NCBI RefSeq assembly: GCF_900104945.1
Contig: NZ_LT629736.1
Coordinates: 62,001 to 126,000 of the forward strand
From: Halopseudomonas xinjiangensis
Lineage (GTDB): Bacteria; Pseudomonadota; Gammaproteobacteria; Pseudomonadales; Pseudomonadaceae
DNA length: 64,000 nucleotides
Direction: 5' to 3'
In this document: piece after piece, positions 1 to 9,561 of the stretch
Numbering within the stretch: position 1 is the stretch's first letter
How the letters are laid out: every line of letters starts with the position of its first letter
Position numbers and translations under genes: made by a program
The notes under the pieces: model-generated
What the model was told of the DNA's origin: nothing
Databases searched by the model: none
The model's input: only the letters and a program-made list of their open reading frames with translations

Positions 1-307
1 CGGTTTCCAGCACTACGCTGCTCACGGCGTTGAGCGTGCCGTCGCCACCGGCCGCCACGACGATTCCGCCCTGGTCGTGGGCAAGGCGTACCGCAGTCCT
101 GGCCGTCTCGATCAGCCTGGTGGGATCCGTGACTGGCAAGAGTTCGAATCGGCGTCCGGCCTCCGCCATCAGCCGGGTGATGACTTCGCTGGTTTCGTCC
201 GCATCGCGACGACCGGAGCCTGCGTTCAAAACGATGAAAAAGGGTTTTTCTTCGAGTCCCGATAGCGCATCGGGAGAAGGTGCCGGCATGGTATCTGTTG
301 CGGTCAT
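1..307 (-). CDS. Diacylglycerol/lipid kinase family protein, 3' part outside window
   Basis: The frame starts with ATG at 305-307 on the minus strand and runs off the left edge, giving 102 residues of the N-terminal half of a DAGK_cat-type lipid kinase. The nucleotide-binding signature GGDGTLN lies at residues 87-93, and an N-A-G-S-G segment at 28-32 is the family's first glycine-rich strand. Such enzymes phosphorylate diacylglycerol, ceramide-like or related lipids at the inner membrane; the substrate cannot be read here. It follows the RND pump gene by 38 bases on the same strand and may be its operon partner. The first 20 residues are low-complexity, so a start at the internal ATG seven codons in is possible. 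Confidence 0.85.
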   Translation of the reverse strand, partial: MTATDTMPAPSPDALSGLEEKPFFIVLNAGSGRRDADETSEVITRLMAEAGRRFELLPVTDPTRLIETARTAVRLAHDQGGIVVAAGGDGTLNAVSSVVLET

Positions 308-345
308 GATGTCCCTGGCCACGCTGGTTATTGTGCCGCAGCCGG

Positions 346-3300
346 CTACGCGGCCTGCGGACGATTGTTGACTCGTCTGCCGAGTCCGAGCACCAATATC
401 ACCAAAGCCGGAAGAAAGGTCACGGTCACCAGCGCCGTGCCTAACAGACCGAACAGCACGATGGCGCCGAGACCCCGGTACAGTTCGGTGCCCTCTCCGC
501 CAAACAGCACCAGCGGCGCCAGGCCGCACAGGGTGGTGATGGTGGTCATGGCTATTGGGCGCAACCGCGATTGCACGGCGGCGCCTACCGCTTCGACCAG
601 TCCCGAGCCCGCTTCGTTCAGGTTCTTGCGAGTCTCTTCGACGACCAAGATCGGGTTGTTGACCACAGTACCCATGAGAATCAGAAAACCCAGCATGGTG
701 ATCATGTCGAACGGCTGACGGAGCGGCAGCATGCCGAACAAGGGCAACAGCGAGCCTACCAGGTTCATCAGTGCCAGACCGACCAGGCCGCCGGCGACAC
801 CGAGTGGAATGGTCGTCATGATCAGCAGCGGATACCCCCAATGGGAGAAGATCGCGACCATCAGCAGATAGACGATGGCCAGCGCAATAATGAAATTGCC
901 GAGCAGAGCGTCGCGCGTGGCGTTGAGGTCGTCACTGGCACCCGAGAGGGTGACGGCGATGTCAGCCGGCCAGGTACCGTCGGCCTGCAACACGGCTATG
1001 AGTTCGTTTCGCACGCGTTCTACGCCAGTTTCCAATGCTACTTCCCGGGGCGGGATGATGTTCAGCGTGACCGTGCGGCGTCCGTCGACTCGGCGGATCG
1101 CGCTGGTATCCACGGTTTCCTCTATGCTGGCGACGGTCGACAGCGGCAATGTCGCGCCGCCGGGCGTACGCACCAGTAGCTGCGGCAGATCGGACAGTTG
1201 CGGCTCGGCGCGCTCCTTGCCGTAGAGATAGATGTCGATCTTCTCGTCATCCTGAAAGTAATCGTCGATGTAGGTACCTTCGGTCAGGGCGGCCACGGTG
1301 AAGCCGATGTCATCGGCAGACAAGCCGAGCTCGGCCGCGCGCGTCCAGTCGGGACGAATCTGGATCAGCGGCTGCGCCAGACTGAGCGTAGGTGGCTGCG
1401 TCTGGATGCGTGGCCCATCGAAGATCTCCCGCGCGCGGCGTTCGGCGGCCTGGGCCGCGGCATATATTCCCGCTAGATTAGGCCCGGAAATATCCAGGTT
1501 GATGCTGCGCGTGCCGCCATCATTGCTGGAGATGATCGAGCCCTTCGCCGCAAAGGCGCGCATCCCTGGGAAACTGCGATAGAAGGCGGTGATTTCCTTC
1601 ATGAGAATCTCGATATCCGCCGGATCGAGCGTTTCGGTGATGACCCGCACACGGCTGGGATCACTCGTCATACCCAGGGATCGCAGCGGAGGGATAGCCG
1701 TTTCGCCACGCTCGAACGGGCCGCGATCCGCGCCGACATGGGGAAGCAGGAAATCTTCCACCTGCTCACCGATGGACGCCATGGTTTCCAGACTGTACCC
1801 GGGGGGCGGGCTCATGGTAGCGAAGATTTTCGGCTCTTCGCCCTCTGGCAGGTATTCAGCCGGCGGTGTCAGAAAGAGGATGACCAGTGCACTGCTTGCC
1901 AGAGTCACCACCAGCACCGTGACGCGGCGCCCGCGCGAGGCCTGAAGCCAGCGCAGCGCCGAGCCGAGCCGCCGAAAATCGTCGCGATCGTCGCGCTGAC
2001 CGAAATCCAGACGCGCGCTCATGGCAGGTATGAGCGTAGTGGCGACCAGCATCGACGCCAGGATGGCGCTGGCGATGGCGATGGCTACGTCGGAATACAG
2101 CTGCCCGGCTTCCTGTTCGATGAACAGGATGGGCAGAAACACCAGCACAGTGGTCATGGTGGAGGCGAGGACCGCTGGCCATACTTCCTTGACGCCCTGC
2201 ACAGCCGAGGCGAGGCGATCCATGCCCTGTCTGCGATAGCGTTCGATGTTTTCCAGCACCACGATGCTGTTGTCGATGGTCATGCCAATGGCGAAGGCCA
2301 CACCCGCCAACGAAATTACGTTCACGGTACGGCCGGCGAGCATCAGACCGAGGAACGCCGCGACGGTACACAGCGGGATGCCGATGACGCCAACCAGGGT
2401 GGCCTTGGCCGAGCGCAGGAACAGGAACATCACCAGCGTGGCGAACAGGGCGCCGATTCCCAGGTTCGTCCAGACGTTGGCAATCGAGGCCTGAACGTAG
2501 CGTGCATCATCCGAATTCAGAGCCAGTACCAGTCCCATGGGTTCGAGGACTTCAGTATTGATTGCCTCGACCTCTTCCAGCATGGCCTGCTTGATATCGA
2601 TGACGTTCGAGCCGCTTTGACGCCGTACCTGCAGGCCGAGCACCGGCTCGCCGTTGAAGAAGTCCAGCCCACGCAGTCGCGCCCGACCCTGGGTGACCTG
2701 GGCCACGTCACTCAATCGCACGATACTGTCGCCGTCACGAGAGAGCACCAGCGATGCCAGTGCTTCGGGTGTCTCGAAGCGACCAATGGTGCGCAACAGG
2801 TAGCGGCGCTTGCCCGCGGTCACCTCGCCACCGGAGATATCCTGATTGCGGGCGCGAATGGCGTCGCGCACGTCGACCAGACCGAGACCTTTCTGACTCA
2901 GCGCCTGTGCATCGACCAGGATTTGCAGCTGGCGCGATGCGCCTCCGCCAACCGTGACTTCCGACACCCCGGGCACGCCCTCCATACGTGGGCGTACCCG
3001 GTCCTCGACGAACTGCTCCATCAGCCGGATATCCAGCTGCCGCGGATTGCCCGGTAGCGTGGCGACGCGGAAGTACATGAAAGCATTGGCCGAGAACGAG
3101 GCAGCGACAATACGCGGCTCGTCGACGTTACGCGGGTAATCCGGGACCTGACTAAGGGCGTTGTTGACGTCGATCAGCGCCTGGGTCACATCGGTGCCGA
3201 AGGGAAACTCCAGCTCGATCTCGGCCGAGCCGCTGGTCGAGGATGACACCATGCGATCCAGATTGGGCACGTTGCGCAGGAAGCGCTCCTGCTCGATGAC

Positions 3301-3483
3301 GATGTCCTTCTCTATATCCTGCGGGGTAGCGCCAGGCCAGCCGGTTTCCACGGTGATAGTGCGCACTTCCAGATCGGGGATCATCTGCACCGGAATGCGC
3401 AGCGCTGCGGCGATGCCGAGGATGACCACTATCAACGTGATCACCGTGACCAGAATGCCGTGGCGTACAACCGCGGCGAACAT
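346..3483 (-). CDS. RND-family efflux transporter permease
   Basis: This 1045-residue protein has the RND/AcrB layout: an N-terminal membrane helix (about 8-28), a large periplasmic porter loop, helices around 340-500, a second porter loop and a C-terminal helix bundle. It should be the inner-membrane, proton-driven subunit of a tripartite pump. In the helix-4 segment AIGMTIDNSIVV the proton-relay position that is Asp-Asp in AcrB is Asp404-Asn405. The C-terminal bundle has GTVVNNPILVVEE where AcrB-like pumps carry their second conserved polar cluster. The start overlaps the stop of the upstream membrane fusion protein (TGATG), so the two are translationally coupled. No TolC-type outer membrane gene is visible. 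Substrate unknown. Confidence 0.93.
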   Translation of the reverse strand: MFAAVVRHGILVTVITLIVVILGIAAALRIPVQMIPDLEVRTITVETGWPGATPQDIEKDIVIEQERFLRNVPNLDRMVSSSTSGSAEIELEFPFGTDVTQALIDVNNALSQVPDYPRNVDEPRIVAASFSANAFMYFRVATLPGNPRQLDIRLMEQFVEDRVRPRMEGVPGVSEVTVGGGASRQLQILVDAQALSQKGLGLVDVRDAIRARNQDISGGEVTAGKRRYLLRTIGRFETPEALASLVLSRDGDSIVRLSDVAQVTQGRARLRGLDFFNGEPVLGLQVRRQSGSNVIDIKQAMLEEVEAINTEVLEPMGLVLALNSDDARYVQASIANVWTNLGIGALFATLVMFLFLRSAKATLVGVIGIPLCTVAAFLGLMLAGRTVNVISLAGVAFAIGMTIDNSIVVLENIERYRRQGMDRLASAVQGVKEVWPAVLASTMTTVLVFLPILFIEQEAGQLYSDVAIAIASAILASMLVATTLIPAMSARLDFGQRDDRDDFRRLGSALRWLQASRGRRVTVLVVTLASSALVILFLTPPAEYLPEGEEPKIFATMSPPPGYSLETMASIGEQVEDFLLPHVGADRGPFERGETAIPPLRSLGMTSDPSRVRVITETLDPADIEILMKEITAFYRSFPGMRAFAAKGSIISSNDGGTRSINLDISGPNLAGIYAAAQAAERRAREIFDGPRIQTQPPTLSLAQPLIQIRPDWTRAAELGLSADDIGFTVAALTEGTYIDDYFQDDEKIDIYLYGKERAEPQLSDLPQLLVRTPGGATLPLSTVASIEETVDTSAIRRVDGRRTVTLNIIPPREVALETGVERVRNELIAVLQADGTWPADIAVTLSGASDDLNATRDALLGNFIIALAIVYLLMVAIFSHWGYPLLIMTTIPLGVAGGLVGLALMNLVGSLLPLFGMLPLRQPFDMITMLGFLILMGTVVNNPILVVEETRKNLNEAGSGLVEAVGAAVQSRLRPIAMTTITTLCGLAPLVLFGGEGTELYRGLGAIVLFGLLGTALVTVTFLPALVILVLGLGRRVNNRPQAA

Positions 3484-4571
3484 CAGCGGGCGGTCCGCTC
3501 GGCCAGTTCGACTTCAGCGCCTTCGCGCAGTGATTCGTTGCCACGGGTAACGATCATCTCATCGCCCGTCAGGCCGGAGCTGACATACGTCTGGTCGCCA
3601 GCGGTTCCGGCGATCTCGATCCGCTTTTCCGTCACCGTGTAGAGCTCATCGCCCTTCGGTTGGGCGACCCACACCGTGGTGCGACCTTCCGGATACCGGT
3701 TGACTGCATCGCGATGCACCCAGAGCATCTGCTGTTCCCGCGCCAGGCGCAGCACTCCGGATACGGCCATGCCGGGCGTGAGGCTGAGCGTATCGGGCGC
3801 GCGGGCGCGAAGCAGAAAAGTCCTGGCCTGGCTGTCGGTTACCGGCAGCCAGGTGGCGATCGAGGCCTCGTGGGCGGGCTGGCTGGCGTAGCCCTGCACG
3901 CGCAAGGAGGTGCTTTCGTCGAGGAGAGGATAAGCCGCCTGCGGCGCCTGGAAGTCCAGCCACAGCTCATCGGTATCGACCACGGAGAACACCGCAGTCC
4001 CGGGGTCGACCCACTGGCCGACATCGATGCTACGGCTGCTGACCACGCCGTCGATCGGCGCGGTGATTCGGTGGCGTGCCACGCGCGCGGCTGCCAGAGA
4101 TTCGCTGGCCCGGGTCCGCTGGAGCATTGCCTCGGCGATGCCGACCTCACTCTCCCGCCGTCGCAGTTCCGTGCGTGCAATATTGTTGCCGGCGCCGACC
4201 GAACGGGCCTCTTCAGCCAACCGGCGGGCTTCTTCAAGACGCGCCTGTGCTTCGCTTGCCTCGGCCTGTGCTCGTTCCCGCTCCAGGCGGGCCAGCTCGT
4301 CGTCCATCCGCAGCAGGAGGTCGCCGCGCTCGACGCGGTCGCCGATCTCGACCAGCCGCTCAACCACCAGCCCGCCGATGGGCACCGATACGTCCGAGCG
4401 TTGCCTGGCGACCACCGAGCCGTTGAGTCGGTATTCGTCGATGAAAGGACCGCGCTCCACCTCACCCAGCACCACCGGTTGCTGAGCTCCGGCGGTTGGC
4501 GTCAATGCTAGGGCGAATACGCCGAGAGCGAGGCCCAAGGGTCGCTTCCACTGGCTCCATTGGCTGAACAA
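3483..4571 (-). CDS. RND efflux periplasmic adaptor (membrane fusion protein)
   Basis: This 362-residue protein begins with a Sec signal peptide ending near TAGA (about residue 29). It then shows the adaptor order: first half of a lipoyl-like barrel-sandwich (VERLVEIGDRVERGDLLL), a heptad-rich Glu/Ala/Arg hairpin about 90-165, the second barrel half (ITAPIDGVVSSRSIDVGQWV), a beta-barrel and a membrane-proximal domain. It should bridge the RND permease encoded immediately downstream (TGATG overlap) to an outer membrane channel. The coupled reading frames make a common operon near certain. No dedicated regulator is adjacent. Confidence 0.93.
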   Translation of the reverse strand: MFSQWSQWKRPLGLALGVFALALTPTAGAQQPVVLGEVERGPFIDEYRLNGSVVARQRSDVSVPIGGLVVERLVEIGDRVERGDLLLRMDDELARLERERAQAEASEAQARLEEARRLAEEARSVGAGNNIARTELRRRESEVGIAEAMLQRTRASESLAAARVARHRITAPIDGVVSSRSIDVGQWVDPGTAVFSVVDTDELWLDFQAPQAAYPLLDESTSLRVQGYASQPAHEASIATWLPVTDSQARTFLLRARAPDTLSLTPGMAVSGVLRLAREQQMLWVHRDAVNRYPEGRTTVWVAQPKGDELYTVTEKRIEIAGTAGDQTYVSSGLTGDEMIVTRGNESLREGAEVELAERTAR

Positions 4572-4699
4572 CGTAGCACTCCTGCTTACTCACGGGAACG
4601 CAACAGCATAGCGCCATCTTCCGGCTCTGGCAGGCCGTGAGCGCACCGGACCGGCGCAAGTATGTGAACTCGTGTGTCCGGGCGCGGCGTGACGAATGG

Positions 4700-6145
4700 C
4701 TAGCCGCTCAGCAGATCCCACAGGTAGACCCCGGCGAAGCCAAGATAAAACAGCCCGGCGAGCGTCATCGAAATGGTCATCGCCAGACCTGGCTGCAGAT
4801 CGCGTGGCAGACGCGTGCGGTTGACGTACAGCGCGCTCAACGCAATGAACGGCGTGTGCAAGGCCGCAATGATGCCCGAGGCAGACATGACCGCGACCGG
4901 ATCGCTGAAGGCCAGAATGATGGCGATCGGCACCAGTCCGGTAATGGTCACCACGTACAGCCGCTTGATATAACGGCGCTGCAGCATCGGCAGTCCGGTG
5001 CGCTGTTTGAGCCATTCCAGCGAGCCAAGCGCCCAGCCGCGATCCGCCGCATAGCGGCGATGGCTGGTCAGAATCAGCGTCATGTCGGCGAAGCTGCGAC
5101 CCCAACCGTCCTGATTAGCCAACACACTGCCGCCAAGCGCGACGACGATGGCGATCAGCAGCAGGTAACGCCCGGCCTCGCCCCATACGTCGGAGAACAG
5201 GCGCGCCAGATCCACGGCAACGTCGGTCCCCTCTGGTACCACACCTTCGGGAGCCAGCAACTCGGCACCGAGAACCAGGAACGCGGTGATCACCACCAGG
5301 CCGCCGACCACGCCCAGCGTAGCGGCGCCGGACATCAGTTTTACCCAGGCGCGTGCGCGTTCGACGGCATCTTCGCGCGCTTGCGGGTCGTTCTGCGCCT
5401 GCTCGCGCTCGCGTTGTGCCTCTTCCGGCTCATCTTCCTCGCGGTCTGCGCTGGTCAGTCCGCCACCGAACCCCCGCGTTGCGGTCCAGTAACCGAACCA
5501 GACCAGGCCCATCGACCCAGCGAGGATCGTGCCTACCCAGGGCAGGATGATGTACAGGTCCGGCTCGTCCGGCCAGCTGGGCACCAGTCCACTACCCATC
5601 GCCGGTAGAGAGGGCCCGACGACCACCGCCGCGACCAGGACGCCAATCATCAACAGCATGGCCATGAAGCGACTGGCCTTTTCGATCAGCATGTATTGGC
5701 CGCTGGCAACGAAGGCGGTACACAGCACCACCAATGCGATGCCGTATATCGCCGTGTTGCCGGGGAAGAATGACTGCAGCGCACTGCCCACGACTGCCGA
5801 CAGGCCGGCAATGCCGACGGCGGCGGCCAGCAGCTGCGGCACGAAAATCAGCCACACAGCCCAGCCACGCGGCCCCTTGAGGTCATAGAGGCCCTCGAGC
5901 ATGGTCTTGCCAGTGACGATGGAGAAACGCGCCATTTCCCGGATCATCACCCACATGAAGTACACCACCAGCAGCAGCAGCCAGAACAGCTGATATTCGT
6001 ATACGGCGGCTACGCGCGGGGTGAAAAGGATGGAGCCGGTGCCGACCGCGGAGAGCATCCACAACAGGCCGGGCCCGTACCAACTGAGTTTGTCGCGTCC
6101 TGTCGGTGGGGACGGTACCGTGTCGCGAAACATCTGATTGCTCAA
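4700..6145 (-). CDS. NRAMP-like transporter without the canonical metal-site motif
   Basis: This is a polytopic protein of about 481 residues with at least ten hydrophobic segments and an acidic-basic insertion (EEDEPEEAQREREQAQ region) between helices. The N-terminal GPGLLWMLSAVGTGSI segment aligns with the NRAMP helix-1 region, but the Asp-Pro-Gly-Asn metal ligands of Mn/Fe transporters are replaced by Gly-Thr-Gly-Ser. The usual Met-Pro-His motif of helix 6 is also not visible. Transport of a divalent metal is therefore only a family guess. I chose the TTG start at 6143-6145 because AGGAGG lies four bases upstream; the frame is open to 6244, and ATG codons at 6163 and 6133 are alternatives. 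Confidence 0.8.
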   Translation of the reverse strand: MSNQMFRDTVPSPPTGRDKLSWYGPGLLWMLSAVGTGSILFTPRVAAVYEYQLFWLLLLVVYFMWVMIREMARFSIVTGKTMLEGLYDLKGPRGWAVWLIFVPQLLAAAVGIAGLSAVVGSALQSFFPGNTAIYGIALVVLCTAFVASGQYMLIEKASRFMAMLLMIGVLVAAVVVGPSLPAMGSGLVPSWPDEPDLYIILPWVGTILAGSMGLVWFGYWTATRGFGGGLTSADREEDEPEEAQREREQAQNDPQAREDAVERARAWVKLMSGAATLGVVGGLVVITAFLVLGAELLAPEGVVPEGTDVAVDLARLFSDVWGEAGRYLLLIAIVVALGGSVLANQDGWGRSFADMTLILTSHRRYAADRGWALGSLEWLKQRTGLPMLQRRYIKRLYVVTITGLVPIAIILAFSDPVAVMSASGIIAALHTPFIALSALYVNRTRLPRDLQPGLAMTISMTLAGLFYLGFAGVYLWDLLSG

Positions 6146-6367
6146 GGTTCCTCCTGTCGTCATACCAGCGCAATACATACCCGCTACGATGGCTGTACGC
6201 CATAAAATGTTCCCCCTTGTGCGGGATTCCGCGAGCCATGCCAAACAGCGCTTCGAAAGCCATTCCCGCCGAAGCCGATACGAATTGAGCCGGGCCGGTG
6301 CCTCGGGGAGCGGCGAGGGGTTCGCCTACACGGCCTAATGGTGCGAGTCACAGTGAGGCCAAACAAA

Positions 6368-6392
6368 AAAAGCCGGCGCAAGGCCGGCTTTT
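6368..6392 (-). terminator. Rho-independent terminator of the chemoreceptor-porin operon
   Basis: A perfect 10-bp stem (AAAAGCCGGC/GCCGGCTTTT) with a 5-base loop lies 17 bases past the stop of the small periplasmic protein gene. On the minus strand it is followed by a T-rich run (complement of AAACAAAAAAA), as expected for an intrinsic terminator. The A/T flanks on both sides would also let it stop transcription arriving on the plus strand. Confidence 0.9.
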
Positions 6393-6408
6393 CATTGGGA
6401 GCGATACG

Positions 6409-6804
6409 TCAGGGAAGGGTGAAGAGAACCTTGATCTGATCGTTGACGGCGCTGCTGGCGACATAGCCTATCGCGCCGGGGTTACCCGCAACCTTTGCGA
6501 CCACCGCACTATCGTCCGCTACGCTTGCCGGCGGCTGGCCCTTGCCGGTAAAGATCAGTCCAGACCAGTAAGATTTAAGCTGGGCTTCGTTCTTGCTGGC
6601 GACACCGGCATAGAACGCTTCCTTGGTAGCACTCCAACCCTGCTGGTCAACTGCTGTCAGAGACTTGTCCTTGCCAAGGAAGATGTTGGCGACCTCCGAC
6701 TGGCTGGGCGCCGCCGAAGCAGCCGGATTGACGATGACGGCCACTTCTGCGCTGGCGGTGATGCAGATGCTACCGAACAGCATGGAGCAGATAAGACGTT
6801 TCAT
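6409..6804 (-). CDS. Small PstS-like periplasmic substrate-binding domain protein
   Basis: This 131-residue protein has a signal peptide cleaved near ASA (residue 19). The mature part resembles one lobe of phosphate-type (PstS) binding proteins: an N-terminal VAVIVNPAAS strand, a serine-rich SQSEVANIFLGK segment, and a C-terminal GAIGYVASSAVNDQIKVL strand. Full-length PstS is about 330 residues, so this is a single-lobe variant. It lies 9 bases after the porin gene and is the last gene of the unit, directly before the terminator. It may bind an anion or act as an accessory to the porin or chemoreceptor; no ABC permease or ATPase lies nearby. Confidence 0.8.
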   Translation of the reverse strand: MKRLICSMLFGSICITASAEVAVIVNPAASAAPSQSEVANIFLGKDKSLTAVDQQGWSATKEAFYAGVASKNEAQLKSYWSGLIFTGKGQPPASVADDSAVVAKVAGNPGAIGYVASSAVNDQIKVLFTLP

Positions 6805-6813
6805 AAAGTGTCC

Positions 6814-7917
6814 TCAAAATACGAAGTCGATGCCAACGCTGACGATATCACCGTCGTAGGTAGGAGCTGGAATCCCAAACGAGCCTTTCAGAACCTGCTC
6901 TCTGTAGTATTCCGCACCAGTCTTGACGAACACTCCTTCCCCTTCGGAAGAGGTATCCACACGCTTGTATTCGCCTTTCAGTGTCACGTTAGGCAGCAAG
7001 CTGTAGTTGAGCCCGTAGGTCCACGAAACCTGCCGACCGCCGCCCTTTTCTTCGTCAAGCTGGGCATAGGTGAGATGCGGGAGGAAGTTGCCAAATCGGC
7101 GGCCGCCCATGAGATAGAACGCGTTCTTGCTGGCTACGGGGCCCTCCATTACCAGTCGAGTGGCTTCGTTGGCGGTCAGCCAGGTGCCGTTATCGAACTG
7201 ATAACCGAGTGAAGTGAACTTGCCCTTCTGACCATCAAGCAGGCCGTCGAGCGTTAGGTCCGCTTCGCTGTAGCTCAGACGCACGGTACCGAAGGCGTTG
7301 GTCGCCAGGCTCAGGTTCGCGCCGGCGATCTTGCGATAGTCCATGTCCGCTACGGTGTCGTAGAGAAAATAGTCGCGATTGAGCGCCTTTCCGGCGTTGG
7401 CCTGCAAACTCACGGAGCCGTAGCTCAACGGAAGTGTGTAGATCGCATCGAGGCCCTCGTAGTTGCTGATCTGCACCTGATGGTAGACCTCGTCAGGCAG
7501 ACGCAGCCATGGGTAGGTGAAGCCGACGTCCAGCGTTTCCGAGTACATGTAGACCGGGTTGCGCAAACGTCCGCCACGCAGCACCAGGCGGTCGGTGGCC
7601 TGGAGCGAGGCATACAGCCATTCGAGGTTGGCCTCCCAGCTATCATGCTCTGCCTGGGCGATTACCTGTGCGGTGATGTCCAGGCTGTCGGTGATGCCGT
7701 ACTGAAACTGACCGCCGAGCTTCGACAGCTCGTCGCCACGCCAGGAATCATTGGTTTGGCCCTGCATGCCGTAGCTGCGGCCGTCGGCCTCGCCGCCGAG
7801 CCGGGTAACGGCTGCAGTGCCGAAGCCGTTGAAGCGGTAGTCGCTTTGGTCCAGCGCAAACGCCGGCAACGCAGCGGCCAGGCACGCGGCCAGGCCGACC
7901 ATGCGATACATAGTCAT
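6814..7917 (-). CDS. Outer membrane porin-like beta-barrel protein
   Basis: This 367-residue protein begins with a Sec signal peptide (cleavage near AFA, about residue 22), then alternates aromatic and polar residues in strands and ends in Phe (VGIDFVF), the usual outer membrane barrel signature. No plug domain or TonB box is visible. It should be a passive channel in the outer membrane; substrate unknown. It follows the chemoreceptor gene by 21 bases and precedes the PstS-like gene by 9, so the three are one transcription unit. An ATG two codons in is an equally possible start. Confidence 0.82.
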   Translation of the reverse strand: MTMYRMVGLAACLAAALPAFALDQSDYRFNGFGTAAVTRLGGEADGRSYGMQGQTNDSWRGDELSKLGGQFQYGITDSLDITAQVIAQAEHDSWEANLEWLYASLQATDRLVLRGGRLRNPVYMYSETLDVGFTYPWLRLPDEVYHQVQISNYEGLDAIYTLPLSYGSVSLQANAGKALNRDYFLYDTVADMDYRKIAGANLSLATNAFGTVRLSYSEADLTLDGLLDGQKGKFTSLGYQFDNGTWLTANEATRLVMEGPVASKNAFYLMGGRRFGNFLPHLTYAQLDEEKGGGRQVSWTYGLNYSLLPNVTLKGEYKRVDTSSEGEGVFVKTGAEYYREQVLKGSFGIPAPTYDGDIVSVGIDFVF

Positions 7918-7938
7918 GGGTAATGCTCCTCAGATAAA

Positions 7939-9561
7939 TTAGACGCGAAATTGGGCAGTAGCCGCGCGCAGGTGATCTTCGGTACCGATCAGCTGCTCGC
8001 CGAGGCGTGCGGTGGCTGCTGCTCCTTGGGCGGTTGCTTGAGCGTCCTGCTGCAACACTTGAGTTTCTTGTTCGATGGATGCCGACAGCCCAATCTGTTC
8101 CTGCGTGTGACGGGCTATTCCGGCATTGAGCTGGTTGATCTCGTCTACCGCTGCAGCGATTGTGTCGAGCAGATGCGTTGCTTCGGCGGAGCGCTGGATA
8201 CTCTGTTGCGACTTCGCCCCGTTGCCCGTCATCACATCCAATACTTCATGGGCGCTGTGTTGAAGACGTTGAATGATCTGTTGGATTTCGTTCGTTGATG
8301 TGGCGGTTTTCTGCGCCAGGTTTCGCACTTCATCGGCTACTACAGCAAACCCTCGGCCCTGTTCGCCGGCGCGAGCTGCCTCGATGGCCGCGTTCAGGGC
8401 GAGCAGGTTGGTTTGGTCGGCGATGTTGCGGATAACCGTCAGCACCGATCCCACTTCCTGGGTTTCCGCTTCCAGGCGCGACATCGACTCGATCGCGCCC
8501 ATCACGCTATCGCCGAGATCGTTGATGCTCGAGGACAGCGAGCCGATGCTCTGCCGGGCACCCGCGGTCTGGCGTGCCGCAGACTCCGCCTGTTCCGACG
8601 CGCGTTGCGAGCGCTGGGCAACGTCCTGGATGGTATCGGTCATGGTCAGAATGTCGCGACCGATCGAGTCGGTGTGGCTCTGTTGGGAGCGAGCGTGATC
8701 GGAAGCGTCCTGAGTCAAGCGATACAGTTCGCGTGAGACTTCTCCGAGCGGGCTCGCTGCGGTAACGATCTTCCTAATAGTGTCTTGGAGCTTGTCGAGG
8801 AAACCATTGAAGAGCCGAATCATTTCCCCGATCTCGTCTTGCGCGTCGACGTTGACTCGCCGAGTCAGGTCGCCGTCGCCATTCGCGATGGCTTTCAGCG
8901 AGGCGATTACACCGTGAACGCTGGACATGATGCTGCGGGTGGTTACGATCGCCCCGAGACTCACCAGTGCGATCAATACCACGCAAAGGGCGATTCCCAA
9001 TCGGGTAGTAGCCTGGTTTTCTTCGCGAGTTACTGCCAAGGTGCTTTGAAATTCGGCGTAAGCATTGGCGCGGAACTCTGTGCCGAGATCCTGCGCCTGG
9101 GCAAGATCCGAAGCCATTCTGTTGAGCTTGGGACGCAGATCTTCAAACGATGCATCGCCGGCAATCAATGATCGGGAGGCGCTCGCGGCATTGTCCGCGT
9201 AGCGGCTGATCGCGTCTTGCCAGCGCGCGAGTTGATCGCCAAGCACCGGCTGTCCGGCGGTGAGAGCTTTCAGTGTGTCTTGCTCAGCGGTTATATCGGA
9301 GGTCAGCTGACGTGCCTCCTCCAGCTGTGCTACTTCGCCGGCGGTGACCGCGCTGTTGAAGATTTCCGGCAGCCGCGAGAACTGGAAAATGATCTTGTCG
9401 GCGGCTTCCAGCGTCGGATAGCTGCGCGATTCGAGCTCCGTTAGCCGTGAGTCGGTAGTGGACAGCTGAGACGAGGTGTACCCGACGTAAAGAATGAGGC
9501 CCAGCAAGGCCAAAGCAGGCGCGAGCGCCAACTTATATGAAAGGGACAAGTTCTTGAGCAT
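7939..9561 (-). CDS. Methyl-accepting chemotaxis protein
   Basis: This 540-residue transducer has TM1 (about 9-29), a periplasmic helical ligand domain of roughly 160 residues, TM2 (about 189-210), a HAMP domain, and a cytoplasmic signalling coiled coil. The conserved hairpin tip is visible as [20 protein letters not shown] followed by [12 protein letters not shown]. It relays periplasmic ligand binding to CheA/CheW. The ligand is unknown, but co-transcription with a porin and a PstS-like periplasmic protein suggests it senses the same compound they handle. No C-terminal pentapeptide for CheR/CheB tethering is seen; the protein ends at AATAQFRV. Confidence 0.95.
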   Translation of the reverse strand: MLKNLSLSYKLALAPALALLGLILYVGYTSSQLSTTDSRLTELESRSYPTLEAADKIIFQFSRLPEIFNSAVTAGEVAQLEEARQLTSDITAEQDTLKALTAGQPVLGDQLARWQDAISRYADNAASASRSLIAGDASFEDLRPKLNRMASDLAQAQDLGTEFRANAYAEFQSTLAVTREENQATTRLGIALCVVLIALVSLGAIVTTRSIMSSVHGVIASLKAIANGDGDLTRRVNVDAQDEIGEMIRLFNGFLDKLQDTIRKIVTAASPLGEVSRELYRLTQDASDHARSQQSHTDSIGRDILTMTDTIQDVAQRSQRASEQAESAARQTAGARQSIGSLSSSINDLGDSVMGAIESMSRLEAETQEVGSVLTVIRNIADQTNLLALNAAIEAARAGEQGRGFAVVADEVRNLAQKTATSTNEIQQIIQRLQHSAHEVLDVMTGNGAKSQQSIQRSAEATHLLDTIAAAVDEINQLNAGIARHTQEQIGLSASIEQETQVLQQDAQATAQGAAATARLGEQLIGTEDHLRAATAQFRV

